Assembly: GCA_030295235.1 (NCBI GenBank)
Contig: AP026164.1
Location: 124,001 to 188,000, forward strand
Length of the DNA stretch: 64,000 nt
Direction: 5' to 3'
Source: Fistulifera solaris
Lineage: Eukaryota > Bacillariophyta > Bacillariophyceae > Naviculales > Stauroneidaceae
Each line of letters begins with the position of its first letter. Within the stretch, counting starts at the first letter, position 1. Shown here piece by piece: positions 52,406 to 63,214 of the stretch. Below the pieces are notes generated by a model. The model ran no database searches. It saw nothing but the letters and a program-made list of their open reading frames with translations, and had not been told where the DNA came from. The position numbers and the translations under genes were made by a program.

Positions 52406-53172
52406 ATGAATATATTGCATCAAAGATTGACAGCAATTGCGAGAAGAGCGCCGCTGAAAGCTTGTTTTGCGGAGTCTTTCTATTCGAAAGCTCGAAAACA
52501 AGTTCTGTTCTTCTCGACGCACTCCGCCTACATTGATGAATGGTTTGCTTCTAACATCAAACATCCTTCGTTTTATGAAGTTCTAGGCAACTCTAAGCCT
52601 GTATGATGCTACTTCTACAATATTGATTTGCACGGTCGGTTATTTTTGGAAGAAACAATGCCTAAGAACATAGCTACATCGATCAAAGACGTGAAATTTC
52701 TCGATCTCTTTTTTGGTAGAATTCAAAAAACAACAGTGAAGCACCGGGAATTCATGAAACAAAACAAAATTCCTATTCATGATTATCCTTTTGTATCACC
52801 CTGCGGCAGGGAATTCAATTTCATTCGGCCAGCGGCGACTCCCATTGTATTTCATTCCCTCGATAGGGATCATCTCATTTTGCTGGAAGTCAACGACAAT
52901 CGTTTGATCCTGCCAAATTGGCTATTTCGGAACGTACAGGAAGATTGTATCATCAAATGACAAATATGTCCTTACGGGGGGATGCTACGAGCAAAGGTAC
53001 ACCTGAATACGCGTTGGTTCGATCTGCTGTTGCAGTATCGCTCTCGGATCGCATTATTCCCCGCGATGATTGTATTGCGTTTCAGGTCGAGAACAAAACT
53101 TTGCCAATTCAATGGCTACGTGTGAGTTGCGAGCCTGGCGATTGGTCAATGCCTGGTTCACTCGACGAATGA
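52406..53172 (+). CDS. UPF0598 (DUF4505, C8orf82-like) protein, interrupted
   Basis: Predicted mitochondrial protein of unknown function. ATG 52406 gives a basic amphipathic start NILHQRLTAIARRAPLK, compatible with a mitochondrial presequence. The family core follows: YFYNIDLHGRLFLEET, then IKDVKFLDLFFGRI, PFVSPCGREFNFIRPAATPI, and finally ERTGRLYHQMTNM with LRGDATSKGTPEYALVRSAV. Two interruptions occur. A TGA at 52604-52606 lies in frame just before YFYNID. It may mark an unrecognised intron, since the residues before it match the family poorly. A frame break lies around 52915-52925, joining the I-L-P region to LAISERTGRLYH. The product ends at 53172. The family assignment rests on the SPCG..NF.RP and GRLYH blocks and is good; the N-terminal structure is uncertain. 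Confidence 0.8.
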
Positions 53173-53631
53173 AGCACAAATATGATTATTTCGTAGCGTC
53201 AACAAACAAAGCAATTTGAATTCGTATGACACTTCGAAGCGGTGCATGCAATCCGAATCGGCGACGGCCTTTAGTGACAAGGCTTTACGGTAGACTGCAA
53301 TCTTTTTCTCAAGTTGCATATCTAGGTATGTCATTATTTAGGTTTGGGACTCCTTGGGACAATGGGTTGCTACCTCTGCTGGTTGTCTCCTTCCATGAAC
53401 TCACTCCATAATACCATCAGCTACGGATTCATTATAAACAAATCGGAGGGAAGATTCAACCTGAGGTGAAACTGTCAGAACTTTTTCTTCAAATGGAGGT
53501 ATCGCTTCTTTTAGATTCCTTGACACTGTTTCCCAAACAGTTCGACTAAAAAGCCCCGTGGTGTCCGCTTGGTCCAGTTTGTGATATTGATTCTTTTGAG
53601 CTCTTATACAGGCCCCTTGTCGCTTTGGGCT
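53173..53631. other. Intergenic region
   Basis: About 460 bases between convergent genes. Only short featureless frames are present. Confidence 0.5.
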
Positions 53632-54291
53632 TTACGGGAAAGGGAATGGTCGATAGTGCTCCTCTGTGCGAAGCTTCGCCACTTTCTGTTTTCGAATTTT
53701 GACGACTGAGCTAATTGCAGGGACTGGTCTATTTCGGCTTTCTAACCCTTTTTGGAGCAAGTCGCGACGCTCATTGACGCCCATTTCTCGGTACATTTGA
53801 GGAAACTTTTCGGAGAACTTGATCATTGCGATGAATCTTTCCAAACTCGAACTTTCGCTGCTATCGGCTGCTTCGTCGTAAGTGCTGAATTCGAAGTCTG
53901 TTAGCGCATTCCCTGGGTCTCTCTTGAATTCTTCGAACAGATCTAATACGAAGAGGTTCATCTCCTCCATATCAGGGATACTATTTAACCAGTTGTCGTG
54001 TTCTTGACCGTCTTCAGTGGAAGAGCGCACCTCCGCGTTTTCTATCACTTCGTCTTCCATGCAGCGATTAGGTGCAAGGTGTATTACAGCCGTATCCTTG
54101 CAACCGAGAAAAATTCGTGCCGCGCTCTTGGCTTTGAATGGTGTATCATGCCCGTTAAATTCCGGATCTGGTCTTAGTATCGAGAGTGATGATTTTCTCT
54201 CTAATTTTTCGTTAGCCAATAAAAACAAGCCTGTTTCTACAGCACCTGCTTTCGTTATCCAAAGCGTTGTGAATTCGACACGGCGGCACAA
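53632..54291 (-). CDS. Hypothetical acidic protein, start uncertain
   Basis: A minus-strand frame open for about 219 codons. It opens at a TTG (54291), and the first in-frame ATG is well inside (MEDEVIENAEV). A missing upstream exon or a frame break is therefore likely. The sequence has protein-like character: TTLWITKAGAVETGLFLLAN, an acidic middle DMEEMNLFVLDLFEEFKRD, a Ser-rich SSESSSLERFIAMIKFSEKF and a basic C-terminus VVKIRKQKVAKLR. I do not recognise a domain. Confidence 0.45.
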   Translation of the reverse strand: MCRRVEFTTLWITKAGAVETGLFLLANEKLERKSSLSILRPDPEFNGHDTPFKAKSAARIFLGCKDTAVIHLAPNRCMEDEVIENAEVRSSTEDGQEHDNWLNSIPDMEEMNLFVLDLFEEFKRDPGNALTDFEFSTYDEAADSSESSSLERFIAMIKFSEKFPQMYREMGVNERRDLLQKGLESRNRPVPAISSVVKIRKQKVAKLRTEEHYRPFPFP

Positions 54292-54554
54292 ATTTTTTTA
54301 AACTATAGCTGTTCTCATCGGATTTTTTCATTGGCCAATGACCTTCGATGATTCCGCTTTCACGCTTGCTGACAGTAGGCATGAGATTTCTTCCTCACTG
54401 TCGTCGAGCCTTCGAGTCACGTTTGAGACAACAACCATACAGAACAGAGGGCGTGTCCATAGTAGTAGTAATCAATTAAAAAAATTTATATAAATATAGT
54501 TTAGACATTTATGTTGTCACGGCAAAATACCAAAAGCACGCTGCATCTGTCTTT

Positions 54555-56738
54555 CTATGCTACTTTCTCCTCAACTTCCACCTCGGCCGGCTTATCGCCG
54601 TACAATCGACCGATAATATCGGCATAGGTCGTGATCACCTTGTGACGGCGGATACTCATCTTGGGTGTCAACATACCGTTCGCGGCGGTGAAAGGCGCTA
54701 CAAATGCCCACTTCTGCGGAACTTCAAACTTCTTCATGCGGCTGCAGTTGCTCTCGATAGCGTGGTCAATCAATTCCTTAACACGAGGATCATTAGCCAG
54801 TTCTTCCTCCGAAACGCTATCATCAACGCCAACAGCAGTTCGGATTGCCGTCCACTCCGGGACCAAGAGCGCCACGTTGTACGGACGATTTGCTCCCGTC
54901 AACACTACTTGGCTGATAAAACGGCTCAAGCCAATGGCTTCTTCAATAGGCGTTGGTACAACGTATTTTCCGTTTTCTAGCTTGTACTGTTCCTTTACAC
55001 GCCCAGTTACTTTAATGAAGCCGTTAGCGTCTTTTTGTCCAAGATCTCCGGTATGAAACATGCGTGCTGTACCATCCGGCGCGGACGTAATAACTTCCGC
55101 CGTTGCCTCTGGATTCTTGTAATAACCTTGCATTACATTGGAGCCGGTGCAACAAATTTCCCCATCCTGCCCGTCGGTAACCTCGTTGCCGTTCTCGTCG
55201 ACAATATATACCTTTGTGTCTCCAACGGGCAAACCAACTGTACCGACAACGCGTTTGTAAGGAGTGTTTCGGGCAATGATAGGACTGCGTGAATCAACAA
55301 AGGTGAGAAAAAGGGAAGCACGATCAAGTCCAACAACTGCTTTACTTACCTAGTTTCAGTAAGACCGTAACCTTCGCAAACAGGAATGCCAATATTGTCC
55401 ATAAAATCGATGACTTCCGTAGGACACGCTGCACCTGCTACGTAACCGTGTCTCATGTTTCCACCGAATCTATCACGAATCTTGCTAAGCACCAACGAGT
55501 CGAGAGCCTTGTATCTAAGCTTTTCGAATGGTCCCAAAGGAGGTTCTACACCCAACTTGGCATTTACATTGCGCCGACCCATAGCCAAAGCGGATTTCAT
55601 GAGATTCTTGCGCAGCGGGCTGGCCGTTTCCATCGTGTTGTTGACACCGTCGTAAATCCTTTTGTAAAGAGTGGGTACAGCAAACAATGTCGTCGGCTTT
55701 ACCATTTGTAAATCTTCCAATATTTTCGGAATTCCTCGTGCAATTCCGAGTGCCACACCGTGCGATACGGCAGCCCAGAGTTCACAGGTTTGTCCGTACG
55801 AATGTGCCCAGGGCAGAAAGGCCAAGCTGATATCATTCTCACGAATTAAATCATGTGGATCATCTACACCCGAGCGTGCTCCCGCTTTAACATTAGTAGC
55901 AAAGTTGCGATGCGACAGTTCGACACCTTTTGGTTTTCCGGTGGTTCCGCTGGTGTAAATAAGACCCGCCAAGTCATCCGGTGTGGGAGCGTTGATAAAG
56001 AGACCTTCTGAATCCGGGGCCACAAGAGAAAGGGCGGTCGAAAATGCTTGTTGTTCACCCATTTCGGAGTTAAAACAAAAGCTCTCGCGGACCAAAGGGG
56101 TATTACGGAGAACTTGCGTTCGTACTTGGAGGTAAATGTCTTCGGTAGCGCAGAAGACAACTTTCGCACCCGAATCATTGAGGATATAGGTCCAATCGGA
56201 TGCCAACTGCGCTTCGTACATAGGTACCATATTTGCGTTCAAACTGAAACAAGCAGCGGCAACAGCAGCCCATTCCCAGCGGTTGTTGGAAATGACACCG
56301 ACCTTGTCATGTTCTCCGATGCCTGGCAAGAAAGTGCGACGCATAGAAACTCAGTTACCTGGTATCCTGACGCAGAAACGAACGAGGTCCAGTGCAGTGT
56401 TGGGTCTTGTACTTACCGAGATCTTTCAAAAGAGCACGCACATGATCTACTTGCTGACCAAACTCTCCAAAGGACATGAACTCAAACTGATTTGATGTTT
56501 CCGAGTACGTTCCGAACAGCCTCTTGGGCGCAAATACCTGACAAGCTCTCACTTGCATTTCATGAAGAGTATCAAAATTAAGCAAACGATTTTCGTCGAG
56601 AATTCCCGCTGCCTGAAACTCCTTTTCACGGTCCGTAGCCAACGTACGCGTCGTCGTAATCGACAAAGGAGCCGTCTTACGAAACTCCCTCGAGAAACGG
56701 CGGCTGGCGCCTCGAAGCAAAGCAACGGAACTAGACAT
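54555..56738 (-). CDS. Long-chain acyl-CoA synthetase (AMP-binding enzyme), mitochondrial-type N-terminus
   Basis: Activates fatty acids to acyl-CoA via acyl-AMP. Three exons, 56417-56738, 55350-56322 and 54555-55284, with GT-AG introns of 94 nt (56323-56416) and 65 nt (55285-55349), sum to exactly 674 codons plus stop. The P-loop motif is LIYTSGTTGKPKGVELSH; FLPWAHSYGQ and GYGLTE (A5 motif, split by intron 2 before SPIIA) follow, then FHTGDLGQKDANGFIKVTGR (A7/A8; quoted in part) and LENGKYVVPTPIEE. All are intact. Residues 1-40 (SSVALLRGASRRFSREFRK...SITTTRTLA) are Arg/Ser-rich without acids, like a mitochondrial presequence. The length and the ...KLENGKYV.P..IE signature place it in the long-chain (ACSL) group. 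No frame break is needed. Confidence 0.94.
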
Positions 56739-57551
56739 TGTTCTTACGGCTGGTAACTTTGAATGATACTTGAATATGACTTGATGAAACGAAGGTATCT
56801 CCTGAATACCAGGTATGATTTCTTCGCTTGCTTGATGGTGATGGAAGTATGTTTCGATGGCTGCAATCTGCAAAATCCATCTTCGGGAGGAAAAAAGAGA
56901 AAAAGAGTTGTCAAGGATTTCGTGCTGTTCTGAATCGCGCTTGATATCAATCCTGCATGAAACACGCGGCTTTGACACTTGGCACAAAGATTTAGATAGT
57001 ACAATCCGACATCTGCCGAACAATGAAGCGTCTGTTCTTTGTTCTCCGGTGTTGAACGTATGGGACGATGACACCATTGGTCGGAAAGACATTCTATGTA
57101 TCCAGCAATATGTGCCACAGTCGTGCAGAAAGAACGTGACGCTTCGTTCTTCCTCTTTTTAACAGGACTCATTTCATTCACGATCCATTCAACATAAAAA
57201 TATGTTGTATGTTGTTGCAACCAAAAGACGTAGAGCCAAGTATGTCTAGCATAATGCAGCTGAAAGAATGCAAACTCACTCAAGTTAATTCTGATTGATG
57301 TTGTTGATTTTTTGGGAGTGATTTACGTTAACAGCGTTGCAAAAAATAAAACAGATGTTTGCTATCTCCTGATGAAAACTGACGACTGACGACCCACGCA
57401 AGAAATCAGAAGAACCGAGTCACGTGTCACGTCCATACTTTTCGCTCGTCCTGTCGGACAGACGCTCACTTCTATGCCATCCGATCTGATGATCCGATCG
57501 TTTTCTTCATTTCTTATTTTTTCTCTTTATTTTGGTATTTCTTCAATAACC
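56739..57551. other. Divergent intergenic region
   Basis: About 810 bases between the ACSL and UTP25 starts. An ATACCAGGTATGATT word lies near 56805, and GTCACGTGTCACGTCC near 57419 gives a CACGTG box close to the UTP25 start. Short frames on both strands have no features. Confidence 0.45.
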
Positions 57552-59836
57552 ATGGCGAAGAAGACAAATCAAAAGAAGAAAAGGCCCCAAAGGCAAAAAG
57601 GCTCGAGCAAAGGCTAAGCTCGAGCGACAATGGGGAGAGCAGCCCTCGCAAGAGGCGGAATTGCGGAAGGGAAAGAGTAGGTTGTTGAAAGAGACTACGA
57701 AACAACCAGAACGAACGATTTCTCCACCTCCCCAGGAAGAACAACCGACGCGAGTTCGAGATTTTTCTGACGAAGAGGCAGAAAACGACGATGACGGGCG
57801 GAAGGCTTTTTTCTTCTTTGCTCGACACTATTCAACGGAAGACTGGCGTGATCGACCACGACAGTGATTCTGAGAATGAAGAAAACAACAGCATTCAAAG
57901 AGACATTACTACCATGAAAGACAAGATGGATTCCGACAGCGATAAGGAAGATGTCGATTTTCTCACGCTGTCATTTGACCCGTTTACGGAACGGTTTGGG
58001 CGAGCCGAATTGCCAGAGGTTAGCCACGAAAAGGTTAAATTCGACATGGCCCGCTATTGTCTACCGGTCGACCCTGATTTAGAAGTACAACATACCGAAA
58101 AACTTGACGATGATCTCATCGCCGGAACAATAAATTCGTCAATGAATGATTCATCATCGGATTCTGTTCATTGGAAATCGCTCGCATTTGCCTTTCAAAA
58201 GACTGTGAGAGACTCACTTCGGAAGCGTTGGGAGAAACTACATCCGGGTCGCATTACATTGGATCAACACCAAACGCTGCTTACTCCGTTCATGCTCTCC
58301 TATTCCGATGTTTTATGGATGACAGCAGATGCAAAGGAAGAACGTGATTCTACTGAGGCATTGGCGGCTTTGCATGCTGTGAACCACGTCATGACTAGCC
58401 GAATCCGAATATTGCGCCACAATAAACAAATCAAAGAGCTCGAGGAAGACGGGAGAGTCACTGCTGATGAGAAAGAAGATCTTTTTCGGGACCAAGGCTT
58501 CTCACGTCCTACTGTTCTCATTCTTTTGCCCACTCGTGGTTGTTGCTATTCCTTCTTAAAAAAACACTTGCTTCCGTTGTTAGGTGATAGTCCGTCTGTG
58601 GAAAAAATGGATCGTTTTGAAGCGGAATACGGAAAACCTGAGATAGAAGACGATGAAGAAGTGGATCTGGCTTCCAAGCGTCGTCGGCAAAGAATTCTGG
58701 CCGAGAAAGGATCCGATTGGCGAGAATTATTTGATGATGACATTAATTCTGACGACGACTTTCGATTAGCGTTGTCAATTAACCCTAAAGGCGGAAAACG
58801 TGGTGACTCGATATCGGACACTAGTACCACTGTCAAGCTGTTCACTGATTTTTTCCGAAGCGATATCATTATTGCTTCGCCACTCGGATTGAAGATGACG
58901 GCGGCTTCCGAATCTGGTGATTTCCAGGCGGACTACTTGTCGAGCATCGAAATTTGTCTGGTTTCCAGAGCTGATGTTTTGATGATGCAAAACTGGGATC
59001 ATGTAAATGATGTGCTTTCTCTCTTGAATGAACAGCCTAACGAAACAAACGAGACCGATTTTTCTCGCGTGCGACCATACTTTTTAGACGGCCATTCGGC
59101 TAAATACCGCCAAATTATTATGCTGGCTCCGTTCATGGATCCTTTCTTTGCTTCTTCCTTTAAAAGACATGCCACGAGTTGGAAGGGTCAAGTAAGATTC
59201 CGTCGACGAGTGGCAGCCGACGCGGCTAGTATCTCGAACGTACTATTGCCAACGCAACAGATATTTCAAAGGGTTTCCTGCTCATCGGCGGCAAATCAAA
59301 CCGAAGATCGTCTCAAGTATTTTGTGAACGTCGTATTACCTCAGATCAACAAGCCCAGCAACAAGCAGAAACACACTTTGATTTATGTGCCCTCCTATTT
59401 TGACTACATTGCACTTCGGAATGCCTTACTGAAACGGGAATTAGAGCCTTATTTTGTGAGCGTCACGGAGTATTCTCGAACTAGCGAAATAACACGAGGT
59501 CGTGCTCGTTTTCTCCAAGGACGTAAACCGTGGATGCTGTACACCGGTCGTGCAAACTTCTTTCTTCGTCACAAGATCAAGGGCGCACGACACATTATCT
59601 TCTATGGCATTCCAGAGCATCCTGAGTTTTATCCAGAACACGTCAATTTACTCAACGAGGGTTTGGAAGCATCAAAGATGTCGGAGGAGGATCCAAGCAT
59701 GGTTCAAAGCGTATCAGCGAGCTGTCTTGTGCTTTTCACCAAGTTTGAAGCTCATGCTTTGGAACGTGTAGTGGGGAGCGCTAATTGCAGCAAAATGGTC
59801 AAGGGAGAAAAAACCACTTTTCTCTTTTCGACGTGA
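57552..59836 (+). CDS. UTP25: UTP25 (digestive-organ expansion factor homologue), two frame breaks
   Basis: U3 snoRNP-associated small-subunit processome protein, a helicase-like fold without intact ATPase motifs. ATG 57552 starts a lysine-rich N-terminus (AKKTNQKKKRPQR). Frame breaks at about 57580-57592 and at the T run 57807-57812 (within DDDGRKAF/SSLLDTIQRKTG) precede an uninterrupted 680-residue remainder. Recognisable blocks: DPFTERFGRAELPEV, RITLDQHQTLLTPFMLSYSD, RPTVLILLPTRGCCYSFLKK, DWRELFDDDINSDDDFRLAL, FFRSDIIIASPLGLKM, and C-terminal HTLIYVPSYFDYIALRNALL with GARHIIFYGIPEHPEFYPE. The total is about 761 residues, as in yeast and animals. Together with RCL1 and the NIFK-like gene it is the third ribosome-biogenesis factor in the window. 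Confidence 0.94.
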
Positions 59837-60487
59837 TGTGCTAATCGCATTTGCTACTTTAATATTTAGGAACATTTAGTCGCTTCAACGCTGTCGACTG
59901 TCGTATGTCGTATGTCTATTCCTGCTCCAATTACGGAGGACTTGCTTTTCGAAAACTAAAAGGACTTGAATGCTATTTGACAAAGATGTTAGTGGTCGAT
60001 GATTCTGAAGAGTGGTGCATCTTTGAAGAAGAGATTGTATCGTTGAGTTCTTGCTCACGGCGATGATCAAGGCCTTTCAATTTCTAGAAATAGAGACTCC
60101 GTATGGTAAACATTAGATTTAGTGATCGGTACAGGTACCAGCACTCGTGACTCTAATAGAAGCGACGAGTGTTATCGTTCCTCCTGTATGTGGTTCGCAT
60201 TGCGGTACTCAACACTCAACACATTTTAGTAGTAGTATGACACAAAATTTGAAAGACCGTTTTGTTTCTTAAGGGATGTGCGCGATCAATTGTCGTACCG
60301 TTGTCTTCCAGCCCTACGTAACGCCTCGTCCAGTTTCGTGAAAAAAGCATCTGGTGGTTTTCGCGTTATCATACTACGGTAGCAGCATGACGCTCAAGAT
60401 AAGCTTTCATCTTCGTACATGTGCTCTTTGTCATTCATTTGATCCTTTCGTGCACTGATAATAATCTCAAGGTTTTCCTTTCTTACA
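59837..60487. other. Intergenic region
   Basis: About 650 bases between same-strand genes. A GGTACAGGTACCAGCAC word lies near 60128. No coding frame or RNA gene is apparent. Confidence 0.5.
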
Positions 60488-61682
60488 ATGGCAGCAAATA
60501 ACGCAGCAGGAGCCGGAGCTCGCCAAGCTGGCAACAACCAGATGAATGAACATGTTGAATTCTCTGTAAGTATCGCAAATCGCTGCAATGCCGGCTGGAG
60601 TTGAATGCTTATTCATCTAATTTCGTTTCAAGGTCAAAGCAGAAGAAGACTTGTATCTTTCGGGGACTGAAAATACGCTGCGTCGTGTAACAGCGGAAAC
60701 GAACTATTCTTGTTTAATGTTGAAGACGCAGCGCTTCTCTTCTCTCTTCCGTCACTACGCGAAATACCACGGTTTGCGTAAAGATGACCTGGAATACTAT
60801 TTCTGCAATATACTTGAGAATGAAGATACTCCAGAGTCGGTGCAATTGCAGCGAGGAGACACGATCATGGTGCGAAAACGTCGACCTCCTCCGATCCCTG
60901 AGGCTGCTGCGGATGACGAGGAGTTCTTCAAGGATATGAAAGAGTTGCTCGAGGACGAAGAGCACATGGACGTCTCATTCATTGTCGGTTCCTCGAGCAA
61001 ACCGTACAAATCAATTAAGAACGAGGATGCTGATGCTGTCATGGAGAATACGGAAGAAAACGAGGCAACCGAAGTCCGGGCTCACAAATGCATCCTTACC
61101 GCACGTGGAGAATACTTTAAAGCACTCTTTCGAACAAGACAGAAGTCAGAAGGAGGTGCTTTTCGAGAGTCAGAATCATCTATCGTGCAAGTAGAGTCTA
61201 TATTCACGGAAAATCACATTCGACACGTGCTTGAATTTGTCTACACCAATCGAATCAAGAACATTCAAAAGATTTCCACGGATGACATGCTTTCTATGCT
61301 ACACCTGGCTGATAAGTGGCTGCTTCGGGATTTGAAACGTCTTATCGAACACGAGCTCATCAACTCGCACATGACGGTGGATACGGTTGCTCGTTTGTAC
61401 GGTGCTACCGAAGACTTCAACGCCAAACGTCTCAGCAGGGCTTGCATTGAATTTATTATGACAAACTTGCGTCAATTGGCCGGAAACCCCACATTTGAAG
61501 ACGAAATGAAACAATACCCGCATTTGTGTATCCCGGTTCTCAAAGCTGCCGCTGAAATGATCCCCGACGGTCCTCTTCACAAGAAGCAGCGAACGTCCGA
61601 CAATCTTCACCACGGGCATGGAACCCCGAATAGTAGCGGCGACCCGGCGGGTTCTTCGCCGGTTCCTGATTCTGATACTTGA
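60488..61682 (+). CDS. Ubiquitin-like plus BTB/POZ domain protein
   Basis: Two exons, 60488-60565 (26 codons) and 60633-61682, with a 67-nt GT-AG intron, encode 375 residues. After a short Ala/Asn/Gly leader, residues about 25-110 resemble a SUMO-like beta-grasp domain (VEFSVKAEEDLYL, FSSLFRHYAKYHGLRKDDLE, LQRGDTIMVRKRR). A BTB/POZ domain occupies about 125-260: MDVSFIVGSSSKP, RAHKCILTARGEYFKALFR, VRHVLEFVYT-like IRHVLEFVYTNRI, and MLHLADKWLLRDLKRLIEHE. A BACK-like helical segment follows (VARLYGATEDFNAKRLSRAC). BTB proteins often act as CUL3 adaptors; the linked ubiquitin-like domain is unusual and suggests a role in ubiquitin/SUMO signalling (inference). The tail is Ser/Pro-rich. Confidence 0.88.
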
Positions 61683-61803
61683 TAGCTTTCATAAGATTAT
61701 GATAAGTAGTCCATTGTTTTAGCGTTCTAGAAGTGGCGACCCGCAATCGTCTATAACATGAAGGAATCCATTTGAAACGGTGTTTGGTTCAAGGCTTATG
61801 TGT

Positions 61804-62895
61804 TTAAAATACTAGTGATAACTCTAAACGACTACTATCTACTCGTCTCGGGAAACACCCATTCCACCGGAGACACATCGTTCGGGGGAGGGGGTGCAGC
61901 CTTTTTCGCACCACAAGAGAGCCTTGTCGCTTTTGTTGCTCGATTGGTTTCATGGGTACTTCCAATGTGCTCCCGGCTGGGATATTGTGCAAGTGAAAGT
62001 CACCAAACCCCACTCGAATCAGTCGCGTGACAGTCACTGTTTACAAATGGGAGAGAGTGAAGCGAATGGAAACGGATGAGATAAAATGTTGAGAAACAGA
62101 AACAACGAAAATCGATCCCAACGTACATCCAAATTGTTCCAAAACCTTTCGCACTTGACGATTCTTTCCTTCCGAACAAGTAATCTCTAACCACGTATTC
62201 GCACTTTTTTCGTTTCGTTTTCTTCCACGAAGAGGTGCTGAAGCCAGCGCGACTTTCATGGGTCGATACAAGCCGTGATATTGGAGTTGTCGTTGCAAAT
62301 ACGGTATTGACACTCGTCCATGAACTCGTACACGATACGTTCGGTGCAAATTGGACATTTCCATTTCTCTCGCGTACATCCCATCGTTCGTGAGTATCAA
62401 TAACCCTTCTGTCATCATATCAAGTCGTCCGACGGCTTTGAAATGTTGTTTCGAACCCAACAATCGCTTCAATCGATGCATGACACAAGGACGACCCTGT
62501 GGATCCGAGTCGGCTACGAGTTCTCCGGCCATTTTGTGTACTAGTATCACGCGCGTGTTGTTGTTTGTCGTGTTGTTGTTGTCTCGCAGCAACACAGGTT
62601 TTCCGTGTGCTTGTAATTGACCCGGGGCGATTTCTTCGGTGATCAGCTGTTGCGGCAAGCGCACGACTTGTCCGAACAATGTCACGTCGCCTTGTACAAT
62701 CCATCTTTCGGCTTCACGGCGACTAACACCGGCGGCTTTTGACAACAGTTTGGAAAGTCGGATCGGCTCGGTTCGTTCGCTCGATGCACAGCGTATCATG
62801 GAAGGGCATCGTGTGAGAGGAGAAGAGATGATTCGTTTATTTGATTTGTTTGGTTGAGAAAGTAAAGTCCGCGTCAACTGAGACAACCAATTCAT
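61804..62895 (-). CDS. RsuA/RluB-family rRNA pseudouridine synthase, organelle-targeted
   Basis: Converts a uridine in rRNA to pseudouridine. Exons 62127-62895 and 61804-62036, with a 90-nt GT-AG intron (62037-62126), give exactly 333 residues. ATG 62895 starts a basic, Ser-rich leader (NWLSQLTRTLLSQPNKSNKR) typical of an organellar transit peptide. An S4 RNA-binding domain spans about residues 46-80 (RLSKLLSKAAGVSRREAERW). The catalytic motif is AVGRLDMMTEGLLILTNDG, with the essential Asp in GRLD. The C-terminal family signature ENSGKNRQVR-like EGKNRQVRKVLEQFG crosses the intron into LTVTRLIRVGFGDF. Organelle (mitochondrion or plastid) is not resolved. The gene converges on the BTB gene. Confidence 0.93.
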
Positions 62896-63007
62896 TTTCA
62901 CATACAAGTAAGGAAAAGAATAGATGGATCGTAACAAAGGCAAAGTATGTTTAAGCGACGAACGTCGTCCTTTGTATTGTCAACCGACGAATACCTGGTA
63001 TCAATTC

Positions 63008-63105
63008 GCTTCGAAAAATGTGGGCATGTGCTTTTTTCACGTGTCCAGAAAATGTGGGCATGTGCTTTTTTCACGTCTCCAGAAAATGTGGGTATGCTGT
63101 GTTTT
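63008..63105. repeat. CCAGAAAATGTGGGC tandem elements
   Basis: Two and a half copies of a unit of about 41 bases: AAAAATGTGGGCATGTGC, CTTTTTTCACGTGTCCAG, AAAATGTGGGCATGTGC, CTTTTTTCACGTCTCCAG, then AAAATGTGGGTATG. They are the reverse complement of the cluster at 35.4-35.6 kb. They lie between the start of the pseudouridine synthase gene and the start of the last gene, so within a likely shared promoter region. Confidence 0.8.
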
Positions 63106-63214
63106 TGCGTGGACATCATTGTGGTAAAAAGCATAGCCACAACATTATATATAATTAACATCATCGTTTAGATTCATCTAGTCATCATCAAGATTGTATC
63201 ATTATGGCATGTCA

